Shown piece by piece: positions 33,341 to 43,070 of a stretch of 64,000 nucleotides of DNA. The notes below the pieces were generated by a model. It ran no database searches, had not been told where the DNA came from, and was given only the letters and a program-made list of their open reading frames with translations. The stretch is from Halomicrobium katesii DSM 19301 (GTDB lineage Archaea; Halobacteriota; Halobacteria; Halobacteriales; Haloarculaceae): contig NZ_KB905378.1 in assembly GCF_000379085.1 (NCBI RefSeq), positions 1,572,327 through 1,636,326 of the forward strand, given 5' to 3'. Within the stretch, counting starts at the first letter, position 1. The number at the start of each line of letters is the position of its first letter. A program made the position numbers and the translations under genes.

Positions 33341-34959
33341 TCGGGGGCGTCCATCGCGGCCAGCGCCGCCGCGAGGGACCGATCGTCGCACCTGGCGATC
33401 GCGTCGGCGAGTGACAGCTCGGCGGTACCGGACTCGATCCCGGCGATTGCCGCCGCGAGATCCCGCTCGCTGCCCTCGGGGAACGCAGCCGGATCGAACC
33501 AGCCGTCGGTCCGCGCAGCGCCACTCTCCTCAGCGTCGTCCCCGGACGTGTCCCCATCTGGCTCGGGGCTGTCGTCCGAACTATCGTCCGAAGTAGACTC
33601 GCCGTCCTCCGAGCGTTCCTCCCTGATCTGCTCGACGCGTTCTCTGAAGGTCAGCTCCTCAGACTCGCTCTCGTTCGCTTCGGCGCTGTCGCCCGAATCG
33701 TCGTCCGCCGGAGGGTCGCCGTCCTCGGACCGCTCCGCCCTGATCTGCTCGACGCGTTCCCTGAAAGTCAGGTCCTCCGACTCGCTCTCGTCCGCTTCGG
33801 CACTGTCGCCCGAATCGTCGTCCGCCGGAGGGTCGCCGTCCTCGGACCGCTCCGCCCTGATCTGCTCGACGCGTTCTCTGAACGTCAGGTCCTCGTCGGG
33901 GTCGCCGGTGTCGGCGTCCGTCGAGTCGCCGTCGCTGGAGGCAGCGTCGGTCGAATCGGCATCGTGGGAAGCGCTCTCGGCTGCGTCGACACGGGGCGAG
34001 CGGTCGTCTGCCGAGAGGCGGTCGGCGACGATCGGCGGGAGCGCGCGATCCGTCCGGGCCGCCCTGAGTGCCTGTCTGAAGATCTGGACGGCGTCGTAGC
34101 GGTCTCGCTTGCTCGTTTCGAGGGCGGTCGAGACGACGGCGTCGAGTGCCGGAGACGCGTCGTCGCGGTGCGCGCTCGGCGGCGCTGGCGGATCGCCGTA
34201 CACCACGTCGTGCATGACGCTCATCCGGTTGCCGACGTAGGGCGGGCGACCCGTGAGCAGCGCGTAGACCAGTGCTCCGACCTGGTACACGTCGGTCAGC
34301 ATGTCCGGATCGCCGAACTCGTCGGGTTCGAACTGCTCGGGTGCGGCGTAGGTGACCGAGAGCCCCTCCATCGTTCGCGTGCGTTCCGAGAGCGAGCGCG
34401 CGAGCCCCCAGTCGGCGATCTTCGGCACGTCCCAGGCGTCGCCCGGCGTGGTTCGAAACAGCACGTTCGACGGTTTGACGTCGAGGTGGGCGACCCCGTA
34501 GTTGTGGGCGAGTTCGATCCCGCGACAGACACACTCGCCGATCCACAGGGCCTCGTCCAGTGCCAGCCCGTCGGTGCCGTCGAGGCGCTCGGCGAGGTCG
34601 CCGCCGTCCATGTACTCCATCGCGATCCAGGGCAGGCGCTCGCCGGTGTCGATCACGCCGACGACGTGCTCGGAGTCCGCCCACCGGCGCTTCTCGCGCT
34701 CGCGGCGGTCGACCAGCTCCCAGGTGCGGGCCTCTTCCAGGAACGTCTCGACCACGTCACCGGTCAGCGTTCCGGGGTCTGCGGGCTCCTTGAGAGCGAT
34801 CCGATCGGGCGGCTCGTCGTCCGGCACGGCCGCCTCGTAGACGAGCGCCTGTCCACCGGCGTCGAGCGGGGACTTCGCGGCGTCGATCGTCCGGTAATCG
34901 AGGTCCCGACGCGGCGGACTCGCGACCGCCGAGCAGTCGGGAATCCGAGGATCAGTCAT
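33334..34959 (-). CDS. Ser/Thr protein kinase with 39-residue tandem repeats (kinase 3)
   Basis: Hanks-type kinase of 541 residues. The kinase domain is about 25-300, with IALKEP, WIAMEYMDGG, HLDVKPSN (158-165), DWG, YAAPEQF and TDVYQVG, very close to kinase 1. The C-terminal region holds two nearly perfect and one partial 39-residue repeat (each starting with LTFRERVEQIR at about 358, 397 and 436, followed by an Asp/Ser/Glu-rich stretch). It ends in a short helical domain (LAAAIAGIESG...). The repeat resembles a docking or phospho-target module. No membrane segment. Confidence 0.9.
   Translation of the reverse strand: MTDPRIPDCSAVASPPRRDLDYRTIDAAKSPLDAGGQALVYEAAVPDDEPPDRIALKEPADPGTLTGDVVETFLEEARTWELVDRREREKRRWADSEHVVGVIDTGERLPWIAMEYMDGGDLAERLDGTDGLALDEALWIGECVCRGIELAHNYGVAHLDVKPSNVLFRTTPGDAWDVPKIADWGLARSLSERTRTMEGLSVTYAAPEQFEPDEFGDPDMLTDVYQVGALVYALLTGRPPYVGNRMSVMHDVVYGDPPAPPSAHRDDASPALDAVVSTALETSKRDRYDAVQIFRQALRAARTDRALPPIVADRLSADDRSPRVDAAESASHDADSTDAASSDGDSTDADTGDPDEDLTFRERVEQIRAERSEDGDPPADDDSGDSAEADESESEDLTFRERVEQIRAERSEDGDPPADDDSGDSAEANESESEELTFRERVEQIREERSEDGESTSDDSSDDSPEPDGDTSGDDAEESGAARTDGWFDPAAFPEGSERDLAAAIAGIESGTAELSLADAIARCDDRSLAAALAAMDAPDH
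33590..33894. repeat. 117-bp tandem repeat within kinase 3
   Basis: Two adjacent 117-bp units (33661-33894) plus a diverged partial third, each encoding LTFRERVEQIRAERSEDGD and an acidic tail. The two full units are nearly identical in DNA as well as protein, pointing to recent duplication or gene conversion. Confidence 0.8.
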
Positions 34960-35015
34960 TGGCCAGGTGTTGGCCAGAGAGCTACATCAAGCTTGGCGAC
35001 GACAGCGACCGTGGT

Positions 35016-37907
35016 TCACTCCTCGCCGAGCGCGGACACGACGCCGTCGTGCGTGGCGACGTACGCCGTGCCGTCTGCCACTGCCGGCGATCCGTCGATG
35101 AGACTGCCGGTCCGGTAGTGCCACCGCTCGTCGCCGGTCGCGGCGTCCAGCGCGTACAGACACTCGTCCCAGCTCCCGACCAGGAGCGTGTCGTCGGCGA
35201 CGACCGGCGCACCGTTGATCTGTCCCGCCGTGTCGTAGCGCCAGCGTTCGGTGCCACTGTCCGCGTCGATCGCGAGGACGTAGCCGTCGATGCTGCCCGC
35301 GTACACGGTGTCCCCGCAGATCGCCGGTGCCGACCGGCCGTTACCACCGGCGTCGAACGTCCAGCGCTCGGTGCCCGTGTCGGCGTCGAGTGCCACGACG
35401 CGCCCGTCGTTGGTGCCCGTATAGAGGACGCCGTCAGAGACCGCCGGCGTCGACATCGCCGGTCCATCGGTGGGGTAGCGCCACAGGCGCTCGCCGGAGT
35501 CGGCATCCAGCGCGGCGAGGACGCCGGTCCCACAGGAGGCGTACACTGTCCCGTCGACGACCGTGGGGACCGCGCCGATCTTGCCGTCGGTCTCGACGAC
35601 CCACCGCTCGGCCCCGGTCGCGGCGTCGAGCGCGTACACGTGCTTGTCGTAGCTGCCGACGTACACCGTCCCGTCGACCACGGCGGGCGCGGCGTCGACC
35701 ATCCCGTCGGTTTCGGCCACCCAGCTGACCGTCCCGGTCGCAGCGTCGAGCGCGTACACGTGCTTGTCGTGGCTGCCGACGTACACCGTCCCGTCGACGA
35801 CGGTCGGCGGCGATTGGACCGGATCGTCGGTCTCGTAGGTCCACCGCGTCGCACCGGACTCCGTCGCCAGTGCGGAGACGGCCATATCGTCGCTCCCGAC
35901 GTACAGCGTGTCGTCGACGACGGTCGGCCCGCCCCTGATCGAATCGCCCGCCTGGAACGTCCAGCGTTCGGTGACGGGTGGCGAGGGGCCGACCGCACGC
36001 TGTCGAGGGCCGGAGCGCGACGCGCTCCCGTGGAGGGTCGGCCAGTCGCGGTCGTCGGCCGCCGACAGCGTGCGGTCCGTACTCGTCGTTTCCGGCGCGG
36101 AGTGATCGGTCGTCGGAGTGGGGTCGCGGTCTGCCGTCGCGGGCTCGGTCGCGCTCTCCGGGTCGTCCGGCGTCGACTCCCACTCCTCGGCGATCCGCTC
36201 CAGGGCGCGACGGAGGTCGATCGTCGCCTCGTACCGATCTGTCGGATCCCGCGCCAGAGCGCGCTCGAACACGTCGTCGAGAGCGGCCGGCAACTCCGGA
36301 CGGCGCTCGCTGGGCGGCCTGTGATCGGCGTCGAGGACGCGCTCGATGCGCTCTCGCTGCGGGGTGGCGGCGAGGTCGTCGACGAACGGATGCGTCCCGG
36401 TGAACAGCTCGTAGAGGACGATCCCGAGCTGGAACTGGTCGGTCCGCTGGTCCGTCGTGCCCTGGCCGTCCTGTTCGGGCGCACAGTAGCCGGGCGTCGA
36501 GATGCCGACGGCGGTCCCCTGGCCCAGCAGCGACCGGGAGAGCTCCCAGTCGGCGACCTTCGGAATCGGCCACCGCTCGCCGGGGGCAAACAGGATGTTC
36601 GACGGCTTCAGGTCGAGGTGGACGACGCCGCGGTGGTGGGCGTGCCAGACCGCGTCGACGAGTCGCTGTGCGGTCCAGAGCGACTGCTCGACCGTCGCGT
36701 CCTCGGCGACGGCGCGAAGGTCCGGTCCGTCGACGACCTCCGTGGCGATCCAGGGTACCGACGCGTCGCCGCGGAGCCAGGGGAGCGGGTCGTACCCCCA
36801 GTCGATCACCGAGACGACGTTCGGGTGGTCGTCGAGGCCGGCCCACTGCCGGGCCTCGTGATCGAACCCGTCGATGGTCTCCTCGGTCAGCGTCCCGTGT
36901 CGAGCGGGGTGTTTCACGGCGATACCGTCCGGCCCGTCCTCGCCGGGGTGACGGACCCGATGCACGACCGTCGTCGCGGTGCGGCCGATGACGTCGTCGT
37001 GGCGCAGTGCGGACGGGTCGAGCGACATCGACGGCGTCTCTTCTCCCTCATCGAGATCTGGTCCGTGAGCAGAGTCCATAGTCGTGGTTCGTTGGTGCTG
37101 TCGGTTCGGCTCGGTCCGACAGGCGTCTTCGACGGCGGCGCTCTCGGCGGACGCACCGTCGAGCATCGCAAGCGTCCGTTCGGCCGCTTCGCGTACGCGT
37201 CGGTCGTCGTCGTCGAGTGAGGCCCGCAGGTCGTCGACGGCCGGTTCGATCGCAGCCGGTCGTTCGCTGGCGACGTGTTTCAGCGCCTCGACGGCCGCGG
37301 TGCGCGTCGCGGCTTTCTCCTCGTCGAGGAGTGTCAGAAGAGCGTCGACGGCGGTGACGACCGATCCGGGAGCGGCTCTCGCGACGTTTTTGAGCGCGAT
37401 GGCACCGGCGGCACGCGCCGTGTCACGCTCGTCGTTTCGCAGCGACCGGAGCTCCGCGACCAGCGGCCGGATCGATTCGGGATACTCCGCTGGCGTCACA
37501 GTGGCGCGTGTCTCGGTACGCGCCTCGGAAAGGAGCGTCCGGAGGCCGGGAACCGCCGGTCGGATCTCCTCGGGACGTGCCTCGGCGACCGCAGCGAGTG
37601 CGAGAGCGGCGTTACCACGCAAACCCGGATGGGCGTCAGCGAGACACTGTCTGAGACCATCCACGGCAGGAACGACGGCGTCCGGTCGGTCCCGAGCGAC
37701 GGCCGCAAGTGCCAGAGCCGCCCCGGCGCGAACGTCCCCGTCGTCCAGAGGAGCCTCGGCCGATTCCGCGGGCGACGCTGGAGCCGTCGGTCGGCGATAC
37801 TCCAGCAGTGCGGTGAGTTCCTCGATCTCGTCTGCAGCGACGGTGTGGCGCTCGGAATCGGCTTTGGATCGGAGACGAGACGCCCGTTGCAGTGCATCGA
37901 CACTCAT
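35016..37907 (-). CDS. HEAT-kinase-PQQ fusion (kinase 4)
   Basis: Protein of 963 residues with three parts. Residues 55-250 are HEAT repeats (ALALAAVARDRPDAV..., then AVEALKHVASERPAAI). Residues 300-575 are a Hanks-type kinase: IAVKHP, HLDLKPSN (430-437), YCAPEQ, TDQFQLG. Residues 620-963 are a PQQ-like propeller with repeated TVYVGS...VYALDAATG blades. The magnesium loop is DWE (453-455) rather than DFG/DWG: the Asp is kept but the Gly is lost, so activity may be altered. Met277 could give a shorter form lacking the HEAT repeats. Confidence 0.9.
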   Translation of the reverse strand: MSVDALQRASRLRSKADSERHTVAADEIEELTALLEYRRPTAPASPAESAEAPLDDGDVRAGAALALAAVARDRPDAVVPAVDGLRQCLADAHPGLRGNAALALAAVAEARPEEIRPAVPGLRTLLSEARTETRATVTPAEYPESIRPLVAELRSLRNDERDTARAAGAIALKNVARAAPGSVVTAVDALLTLLDEEKAATRTAAVEALKHVASERPAAIEPAVDDLRASLDDDDRRVREAAERTLAMLDGASAESAAVEDACRTEPNRQHQRTTTMDSAHGPDLDEGEETPSMSLDPSALRHDDVIGRTATTVVHRVRHPGEDGPDGIAVKHPARHGTLTEETIDGFDHEARQWAGLDDHPNVVSVIDWGYDPLPWLRGDASVPWIATEVVDGPDLRAVAEDATVEQSLWTAQRLVDAVWHAHHRGVVHLDLKPSNILFAPGERWPIPKVADWELSRSLLGQGTAVGISTPGYCAPEQDGQGTTDQRTDQFQLGIVLYELFTGTHPFVDDLAATPQRERIERVLDADHRPPSERRPELPAALDDVFERALARDPTDRYEATIDLRRALERIAEEWESTPDDPESATEPATADRDPTPTTDHSAPETTSTDRTLSAADDRDWPTLHGSASRSGPRQRAVGPSPPVTERWTFQAGDSIRGGPTVVDDTLYVGSDDMAVSALATESGATRWTYETDDPVQSPPTVVDGTVYVGSHDKHVYALDAATGTVSWVAETDGMVDAAPAVVDGTVYVGSYDKHVYALDAATGAERWVVETDGKIGAVPTVVDGTVYASCGTGVLAALDADSGERLWRYPTDGPAMSTPAVSDGVLYTGTNDGRVVALDADTGTERWTFDAGGNGRSAPAICGDTVYAGSIDGYVLAIDADSGTERWRYDTAGQINGAPVVADDTLLVGSWDECLYALDAATGDERWHYRTGSLIDGSPAVADGTAYVATHDGVVSALGEE

Positions 37908-37995
37908 GCTCTCACCGAAGCCTCATCTCTCAGAGGGTACGTCGGAACGGGTGTTGAACTTTTTCCTGAGATAGTGACGACCGGCGGCGTCCGTA

Positions 37996-38280
37996 TCAGT
38001 TGATCTCCGGTTCGATCGCCAGCACCGTCCCCGAGATTCCCAGCGCCGCGCCGATGCCCGCCAGGACGACGATCAGTCGCTTCTCTTCGAACGTCAGCGA
38101 GAACAGCTGTGCGCCGACAGTCGCCTCTGCGTAGACGACGATGCCGCCGATGACCAGCCCCGCGATGGCCCCGAGCAGGATGCGCTGCTCCATCAGCGTG
38201 AACACGCCCAGTACGAGGACCGCACCGAGTACGAGATTGACGAGCAGTGCCAGCGCCAGCGTCCACAGTGATAGTGCCAT
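37996..38280 (-). CDS. Small membrane protein
   Basis: Protein of 94 residues with three hydrophobic helices (about 3-23, 27-47, 66-88) separated by short polar loops. Family not recognised. ATG at 38280 (MALSLWTLALALLV) was preferred over two upstream Met codons because the hydrophobic start follows at once. It is transcribed toward kinase 4, divergently from kinase 5. Confidence 0.6.
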   Translation of the reverse strand: MALSLWTLALALLVNLVLGAVLVLGVFTLMEQRILLGAIAGLVIGGIVVYAEATVGAQLFSLTFEEKRLIVVLAGIGAALGISGTVLAIEPEIN

Positions 38281-38355
38281 GTTGGATCGCTCCCAGTACA
38301 TCGTCTGACGGACACCAGACACATAAAGATTTGGCTTTTAGAGATGTACTATTGA

Positions 38356-38372
38356 ATCTCCAAAGTGGAGAT
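38356..38372. promoter_or_regulatory. Perfect inverted repeat upstream of kinase 5
   Basis: ATCTCC-AAAGT-GGAGAT in an AT-rich stretch between the divergent membrane-protein gene and kinase 5, about 110 bases before the kinase ATG. Candidate operator. No regulator is implied by the sequence alone. Confidence 0.35.
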
Positions 38373-38484
38373 AATAATACTCAGAGACGCGACGGACCAC
38401 CGTCGAAAAACGCGCGTCGAAACCCCGAACGGGCACCAGACACGCGGGACAAGCTATTACTTTTGGCACGCGGATGCTGTGATA

Positions 38485-39951
38485 ATGACGGATTCCCAGG
38501 AGGAGGAGACGCCGACGCTCACGGAGATGTTCGAAAGGGTCGAGAGCGAGGCCGAGCTCACCGGGCGGAATCTGACCGTGCTCCGAACCGTCTTCGAACG
38601 GGAGCCCGCGGGCATCACCGATCTCGCCGACGTGCTGGACCATCCCCACAACGAGCTCCGATACTCGCTGCGAGTGCTGGAAGAGGAGAACCTCATCGAG
38701 CCGACGGCAGAGGGCGCGGTGACGACCGGTGACGTTGTCGGGACGATCGAAGCGGCGAACGCCGGAGTCGAGGATCTTCAGTCCAGACTCCGGGCGCGTG
38801 CAGCCGCCTTCGGCTCGGACGAGGGACAGTCGAGCGAGGCGACGGAAGCGGATGCGCTCGAAGGAGCGGGACAGACGGACGGGACAGCAGGCCGGGCGAC
38901 AGCACAGACGGACGGACAGCAAACGAGCGACTCGTCGCCGGGCGAAGCGAGCAGCGAATCGGTGTCGACGGCCGAGACGGCGTCTGCGACCGAGACGGAG
39001 CCGGCGGCCGAGAACACCGGGGAGACCGAATCGACGGCAGCCGCCGAGGCGTCGGCCGACACGCAGTCGTCGACCACAACGACGGTCGAGACGGCCTCGA
39101 TGGTGCCCGACGTGGCGAGCGTTCAGAGTCCGGCCCGAGAAGAGCTTGCGTACGCCGATTTCGAGATCGAGGGGCAGCTCGGACACGGGGGCAGCGGCGT
39201 CGTCCACGAGGCACAGTACCGCGTCGACGGTGAGACGACGACGGTCGCGCTGAAGGTGCCGAACTTCGAGGGAACGATCACTTCGTCGGTGATAGAGAGC
39301 TTCGAGCAGGAGGCGGAGACGTGGTCGTTGCTGTCGCCCCGAGACCACGTCGTCGGCGTCGTCGACAGCGGGACGCGGCCCAAGCCCTGGATCGCGATGG
39401 AGTACATGGACGGCGGCACGCTGCGCGAGCGGCTCTCGGAGTTTTCTATCGAGCAGGCCGTCTGGACGTGCGAACGGATCGCGCAGGGGGTCCGCCACGA
39501 CCAGACCGGCGTCCTCCACCTGGATCTCAAGCCCGAGAACGTCCTGTTTCGCCGGACTGGCGAGGGGAGCTGGGACGTACCGAAGATCGCCGACTGGGGG
39601 CTGGCACGCACGCTCAAGGAACACCAGCCGACCGTCGAGGGCATGTCGCCGACCTACGCCGCCCCCGAGCAGTTCGACGCCGACGAGTTCGGCGACCCCA
39701 GCAGCAAGACGGACATCTACCAGCTCGGCGTCCTCATGTACGAGGTGCTGACCGGCCGGCCGCCCTTCGAGGGCAACGGCGTCGCGCTGATGAACGCGAT
39801 CCTCACCGAGGAGCCCGAGCCACCGGCGACGGTCGACGATCGCGTCCCGCAAGCGGTCAGCGACGCCGTGATGAAGGCGCTGGAAAAGCAGCCAGCGGAG
39901 CGGTTCAGCACCGTCGAGCGCCTCCAGTCCCGGCTCCGGGCACAGCGCTAA
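38485..39951 (+). CDS. Winged-helix Ser/Thr protein kinase (kinase 5)
   Basis: Protein of 488 residues. Residues 22-75 resemble a winged helix of the MarR/ArsR class (LTVLRTVFEREPAGITDLADVL, then LRVLEEENLIEP). An acidic Ser/Thr-rich linker of about 130 residues follows. Residues 222-488 are a Hanks-type kinase: GHGGSGVVHE, VALKVP, WIAMEYMDGG, HLDLKPEN (345-352), DWG, YAAPEQF, TDIYQLG. A DNA-binding domain on a kinase suggests direct coupling to transcription. ATG at 38485 was chosen since upstream codons are not family-like. It converges on kinase 6, with stops one base apart. Confidence 0.9.
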   Translation: MTDSQEEETPTLTEMFERVESEAELTGRNLTVLRTVFEREPAGITDLADVLDHPHNELRYSLRVLEEENLIEPTAEGAVTTGDVVGTIEAANAGVEDLQSRLRARAAAFGSDEGQSSEATEADALEGAGQTDGTAGRATAQTDGQQTSDSSPGEASSESVSTAETASATETEPAAENTGETESTAAAEASADTQSSTTTTVETASMVPDVASVQSPAREELAYADFEIEGQLGHGGSGVVHEAQYRVDGETTTVALKVPNFEGTITSSVIESFEQEAETWSLLSPRDHVVGVVDSGTRPKPWIAMEYMDGGTLRERLSEFSIEQAVWTCERIAQGVRHDQTGVLHLDLKPENVLFRRTGEGSWDVPKIADWGLARTLKEHQPTVEGMSPTYAAPEQFDADEFGDPSSKTDIYQLGVLMYEVLTGRPPFEGNGVALMNAILTEEPEPPATVDDRVPQAVSDAVMKALEKQPAERFSTVERLQSRLRAQR

Positions 39952-39952
39952 G

Positions 39953-42775
39953 CTACAGCTCGTCGAGGTGGGCTCCCAGCCGCGACTGCATCCGTTCGAT
40001 CGTCTCGAAGCGGCGCTCGGGATCCGTCGCGAGGGCCGTCTCGACGGTGTCGTCGATCCCGTCCGGGAGACCGTCGACTCGCTCGCCCGGCAGTGCGGGC
40101 TCGTCGGACAGAACGCTCTGCATCACGTCCATGTCGGAGCCGGTAAAGGGCGGCTCGCCCACGAGCAGCTCGTAGAGGACGACCCCGAGCTGGTAGATGT
40201 CCGTCCTGCTGTCGGGCGTCCCGTAGGTGTCGGGGTCGAACTGTTCCGGTGCCGCGTACGTCGCGGTCATCCCGCCGGCAGTCGCGCCGTGCTCGTTCAG
40301 CAGTCGGGCGATTCCCCAGTCGGCGACCTTCGGCACGTCCCAGACGCCGTCGGGCGTCGACTCGAAGAGGATGTTCGCGGGTTTGAGATCGAGGTGTGCC
40401 ATCCCGGTCTGGTCGTGTCGGACCGCGTTCGCGACGCGCTCGCAGATCCACAGCGCCTGGCGGTAGTCACACTCGCCGACTCTGGCCGCCAGCGAGCCCC
40501 CGTCCATGTACTCCAGGGCGATCCAGGGGAGGGGCTCGACGTCCCAGTCGACGACGCCGACGACGTGAGCACGGTCCGAGAGTCGGTCCCACTGTCGCGC
40601 CTCGCGCTCGAAGGCGGCGATGTCGTCGGCCGTCTGTGTCCCCTCGGTGACGGGCTCTTTGACGGCGACCGTCCGCGACTCCCCGTCGATCTCGACGGTC
40701 CCCTCCCGGACGACCGCGTTGCCGCCACGGCCGACGACTCGACCGGTCTCCACCTCGCCGTAGTCCAGCGACAGCGACGGAGCCTGTGTCGGCTGGCCGG
40801 TCGGTATCGCCGTCGAAGCGGCCTCGCTGGTGGTCTCAGACCGATCGTCGCGAACCCGGTGACCGGTCGCCTCGGACCGTGCTCCCGCCGGGCGCTCCGA
40901 ACCGGAGCCCGCGTCGGCCGACGGCTCCGAGTCCGCCTCGGGCGAACCGTCGGGGTCGTAGTCGAGCGTCCCGAGTGCCGCCTGGGCGGCCTCCCGTACG
41001 TCGTCGTCGTAGTGCGTGCGGAGTGGCGCGATCCGTGCAGCCGCCGACTCCGCGCCGAGCGCCGCGAGCGCCTCGCAGGCTTCGACGCGGGGACGGGGAT
41101 AGTAGTCGTCGAGCAGGTCGACGAGCGGATCGCGAGCGACACGCAGATCCGGACCGCTCGCTGCGAGCGCGCCGATCGCCTCGGCCGCCGCCGCTCTGAC
41201 CGTCTCGCTGACGTGGCCCACACCGGTGACGAGCGTCGAGACGTGATCGTCGGTCACCGCGTCGGGATGGGCCGCGCCGATCCGGCCGAAAGCCCGGAGC
41301 GCCCGTTGCTCGACGTGTGAGTCGCCGTCGTCGACGGCCCCGAGAACAGCTGGGAACACGGCGTCGGCCAGTTCCCGATCGGCCGCGCCGATCCGGCCGA
41401 GAGCGTGGACGGCGTCCGCACGGACCGAGTCGTGCTCGTCGTCGAGGAGATCGAGGAGGGGCGTCGACCCGGTCGAAGCGATCAGTCCCGACGCGTCCGG
41501 CTCGACCAGCGGGCGAACGGCGTCGGGCCGTTCGCTACCCAGCCTGCCGAGCGCGGACGCTGCACTCGACCTGACGCCCCACGACTGGTGATCGAGGTGG
41601 GCGACAATCTCGACCAGCCCGCCGACGACCAGGTCCGGACAGTGCTCTGCCAGCCGGCCCAGCTCGCTCAGCACCGTGCTCTTCCGGAAATCCGCCGCCG
41701 ACTCCAGAGCCCCGAGGTGCGCGCGGGTCGCGCGCTCGGCCGCCTCGGCCAGTCGCGACTCCAGCGGCGAGAGGGCGCTCACGACCGCGCGTCGTATCTT
41801 CGGGTCGGGATCGTCGGCGGCGGCAACGAGGTCGTCGGCGACGCGGTCGAGGACGGCCGGCTCCGTCTCGCCGAGGGTCCCGAACAGGCCGATCGCCTGT
41901 CTCCGAACCATCGTCTCGTCGTCGGTCAGGAGCAGCGTGAGCCGGTCTGTGTGGTGATCGAGAAGCGCCGGGCGCTCCTCGGCGATCGTCTCGAGCGCGC
42001 TGACGACGTGCCAGCGGTCCGCCTCGTGGGCGGCACTGTCGACGCCGGTCCGGTTCGTCGCCTCGACCAGCGGCTCGACGAGCGTCAACCCCGCGTCCGA
42101 GCGGCAGGTCACGAGGTTCCGCACACCGTACACCACGCCTTTATTCGGGAGCGACCCGCGGTCGAGTTCGCGCTCGAACCGTTCTATGATCCGTGCGCGC
42201 ACCTGATCGTCTGTGCCCGCGATCGTCCCCAGCGCCTTCCCGGCGGCCTCACAGAGCAGGCCGACATCGTCCTCGGCCGGTTCCAGACAGTCGAGCAGCG
42301 TCGGGACCGTCTCCCGGACTTCCTGGGGAAAGAGGTCGTAGATCGCCGCGAGTGCGGCCGCCCGTTTCGAGCGGACGAGCTCTTCGTTTTCGGTGTCGGC
42401 CAGCGTTCGGTGGTACTGGCCGACAGGGTCGGCCTGCGCGACCGGCGTCCGGTCGAACTGGGGATCGGCCGCCGCGACTCGTGTGCGATCGAACTCCGCG
42501 ATCGCGGCCACCAGTTCCGGACGGCGGATCCCGTCGGTGTGGACGACCGCGTCGATCAGCGGTTGTACCAGCGGTGCCATCGCCTCTGCGTCCCGTGCCG
42601 TCGCCTCCCTGACCAGTTGCGCCGTGACGTGGACGACGCCGTGGTTGTCCGACAGCAGCAACTCCTCGATGCGCGACCGGTCGGCCTCGGTGTAGGCGGC
42701 CGGGTCGTCGGGCAGCGTCGCGAGGAACGCCCGGGCCTCGTCGAGTTGGACTTCGTCCTCGTCGGTGTCGCTCAC
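39953..42775 (-). CDS. HEAT-repeat Ser/Thr protein kinase (kinase 6)
   Basis: Protein of 940 residues. About 12 HEAT repeats span residues 40-605 (VRSSAASALGRLGSERPDAV, VRADAVHALGRIGAADREL). After an acidic linker, residues 670-940 form a Hanks-type kinase: GRGGNAVVREG, VAVKEP, WIALEYMDGG, HLDLKPAN (794-801), DWG, YAAPEQF, TDIYQLG. The solenoid probably binds a protein partner or scaffold. No membrane segment. Confidence 0.9.
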   Translation of the reverse strand: MSDTDEDEVQLDEARAFLATLPDDPAAYTEADRSRIEELLLSDNHGVVHVTAQLVREATARDAEAMAPLVQPLIDAVVHTDGIRRPELVAAIAEFDRTRVAAADPQFDRTPVAQADPVGQYHRTLADTENEELVRSKRAAALAAIYDLFPQEVRETVPTLLDCLEPAEDDVGLLCEAAGKALGTIAGTDDQVRARIIERFERELDRGSLPNKGVVYGVRNLVTCRSDAGLTLVEPLVEATNRTGVDSAAHEADRWHVVSALETIAEERPALLDHHTDRLTLLLTDDETMVRRQAIGLFGTLGETEPAVLDRVADDLVAAADDPDPKIRRAVVSALSPLESRLAEAAERATRAHLGALESAADFRKSTVLSELGRLAEHCPDLVVGGLVEIVAHLDHQSWGVRSSAASALGRLGSERPDAVRPLVEPDASGLIASTGSTPLLDLLDDEHDSVRADAVHALGRIGAADRELADAVFPAVLGAVDDGDSHVEQRALRAFGRIGAAHPDAVTDDHVSTLVTGVGHVSETVRAAAAEAIGALAASGPDLRVARDPLVDLLDDYYPRPRVEACEALAALGAESAAARIAPLRTHYDDDVREAAQAALGTLDYDPDGSPEADSEPSADAGSGSERPAGARSEATGHRVRDDRSETTSEAASTAIPTGQPTQAPSLSLDYGEVETGRVVGRGGNAVVREGTVEIDGESRTVAVKEPVTEGTQTADDIAAFEREARQWDRLSDRAHVVGVVDWDVEPLPWIALEYMDGGSLAARVGECDYRQALWICERVANAVRHDQTGMAHLDLKPANILFESTPDGVWDVPKVADWGIARLLNEHGATAGGMTATYAAPEQFDPDTYGTPDSRTDIYQLGVVLYELLVGEPPFTGSDMDVMQSVLSDEPALPGERVDGLPDGIDDTVETALATDPERRFETIERMQSRLGAHLDEL

Positions 42776-42823
42776 GAGTTACACCTCTGCTCGCCCGCCA
42801 CCGTTCGACGGCCGCCGAACGGC

Positions 42824-42916
42824 TCACTCCTCGGTGACATCGAGCACCCTATCCACGGTGAGGACGACGATCCCGACGAACCTCCGGGCCTCGATATCTT
42901 CGAAGTTAGCGACCAT
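42824..42916 (-). CDS. Possible 30-residue small protein
   Basis: Short frame MVANFEDIEARRFVGIVVLT then VDRVLDVTEE, ending 48 bases before the kinase 6 start on the same strand. Composition is protein-like and acidic, but there is no family match and it may be chance. It could act as a leader peptide for kinase 6. Confidence 0.25.
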   Translation of the reverse strand: MVANFEDIEARRFVGIVVLTVDRVLDVTEE

Positions 42917-43070
42917 GGTGTGAGTAACCAGTGGACGATGTTAAAACCAGAACTATCCACGAAGCGGAAGAGTTGAGACGCTGGCCCGGAAAGGGTGGGG
43001 ACGACAGAATGGTCGCAACGTCGTTCGGAACAGGCCTCGTCGGAACCGCCGGTTTCCATCGGAGCACGCG

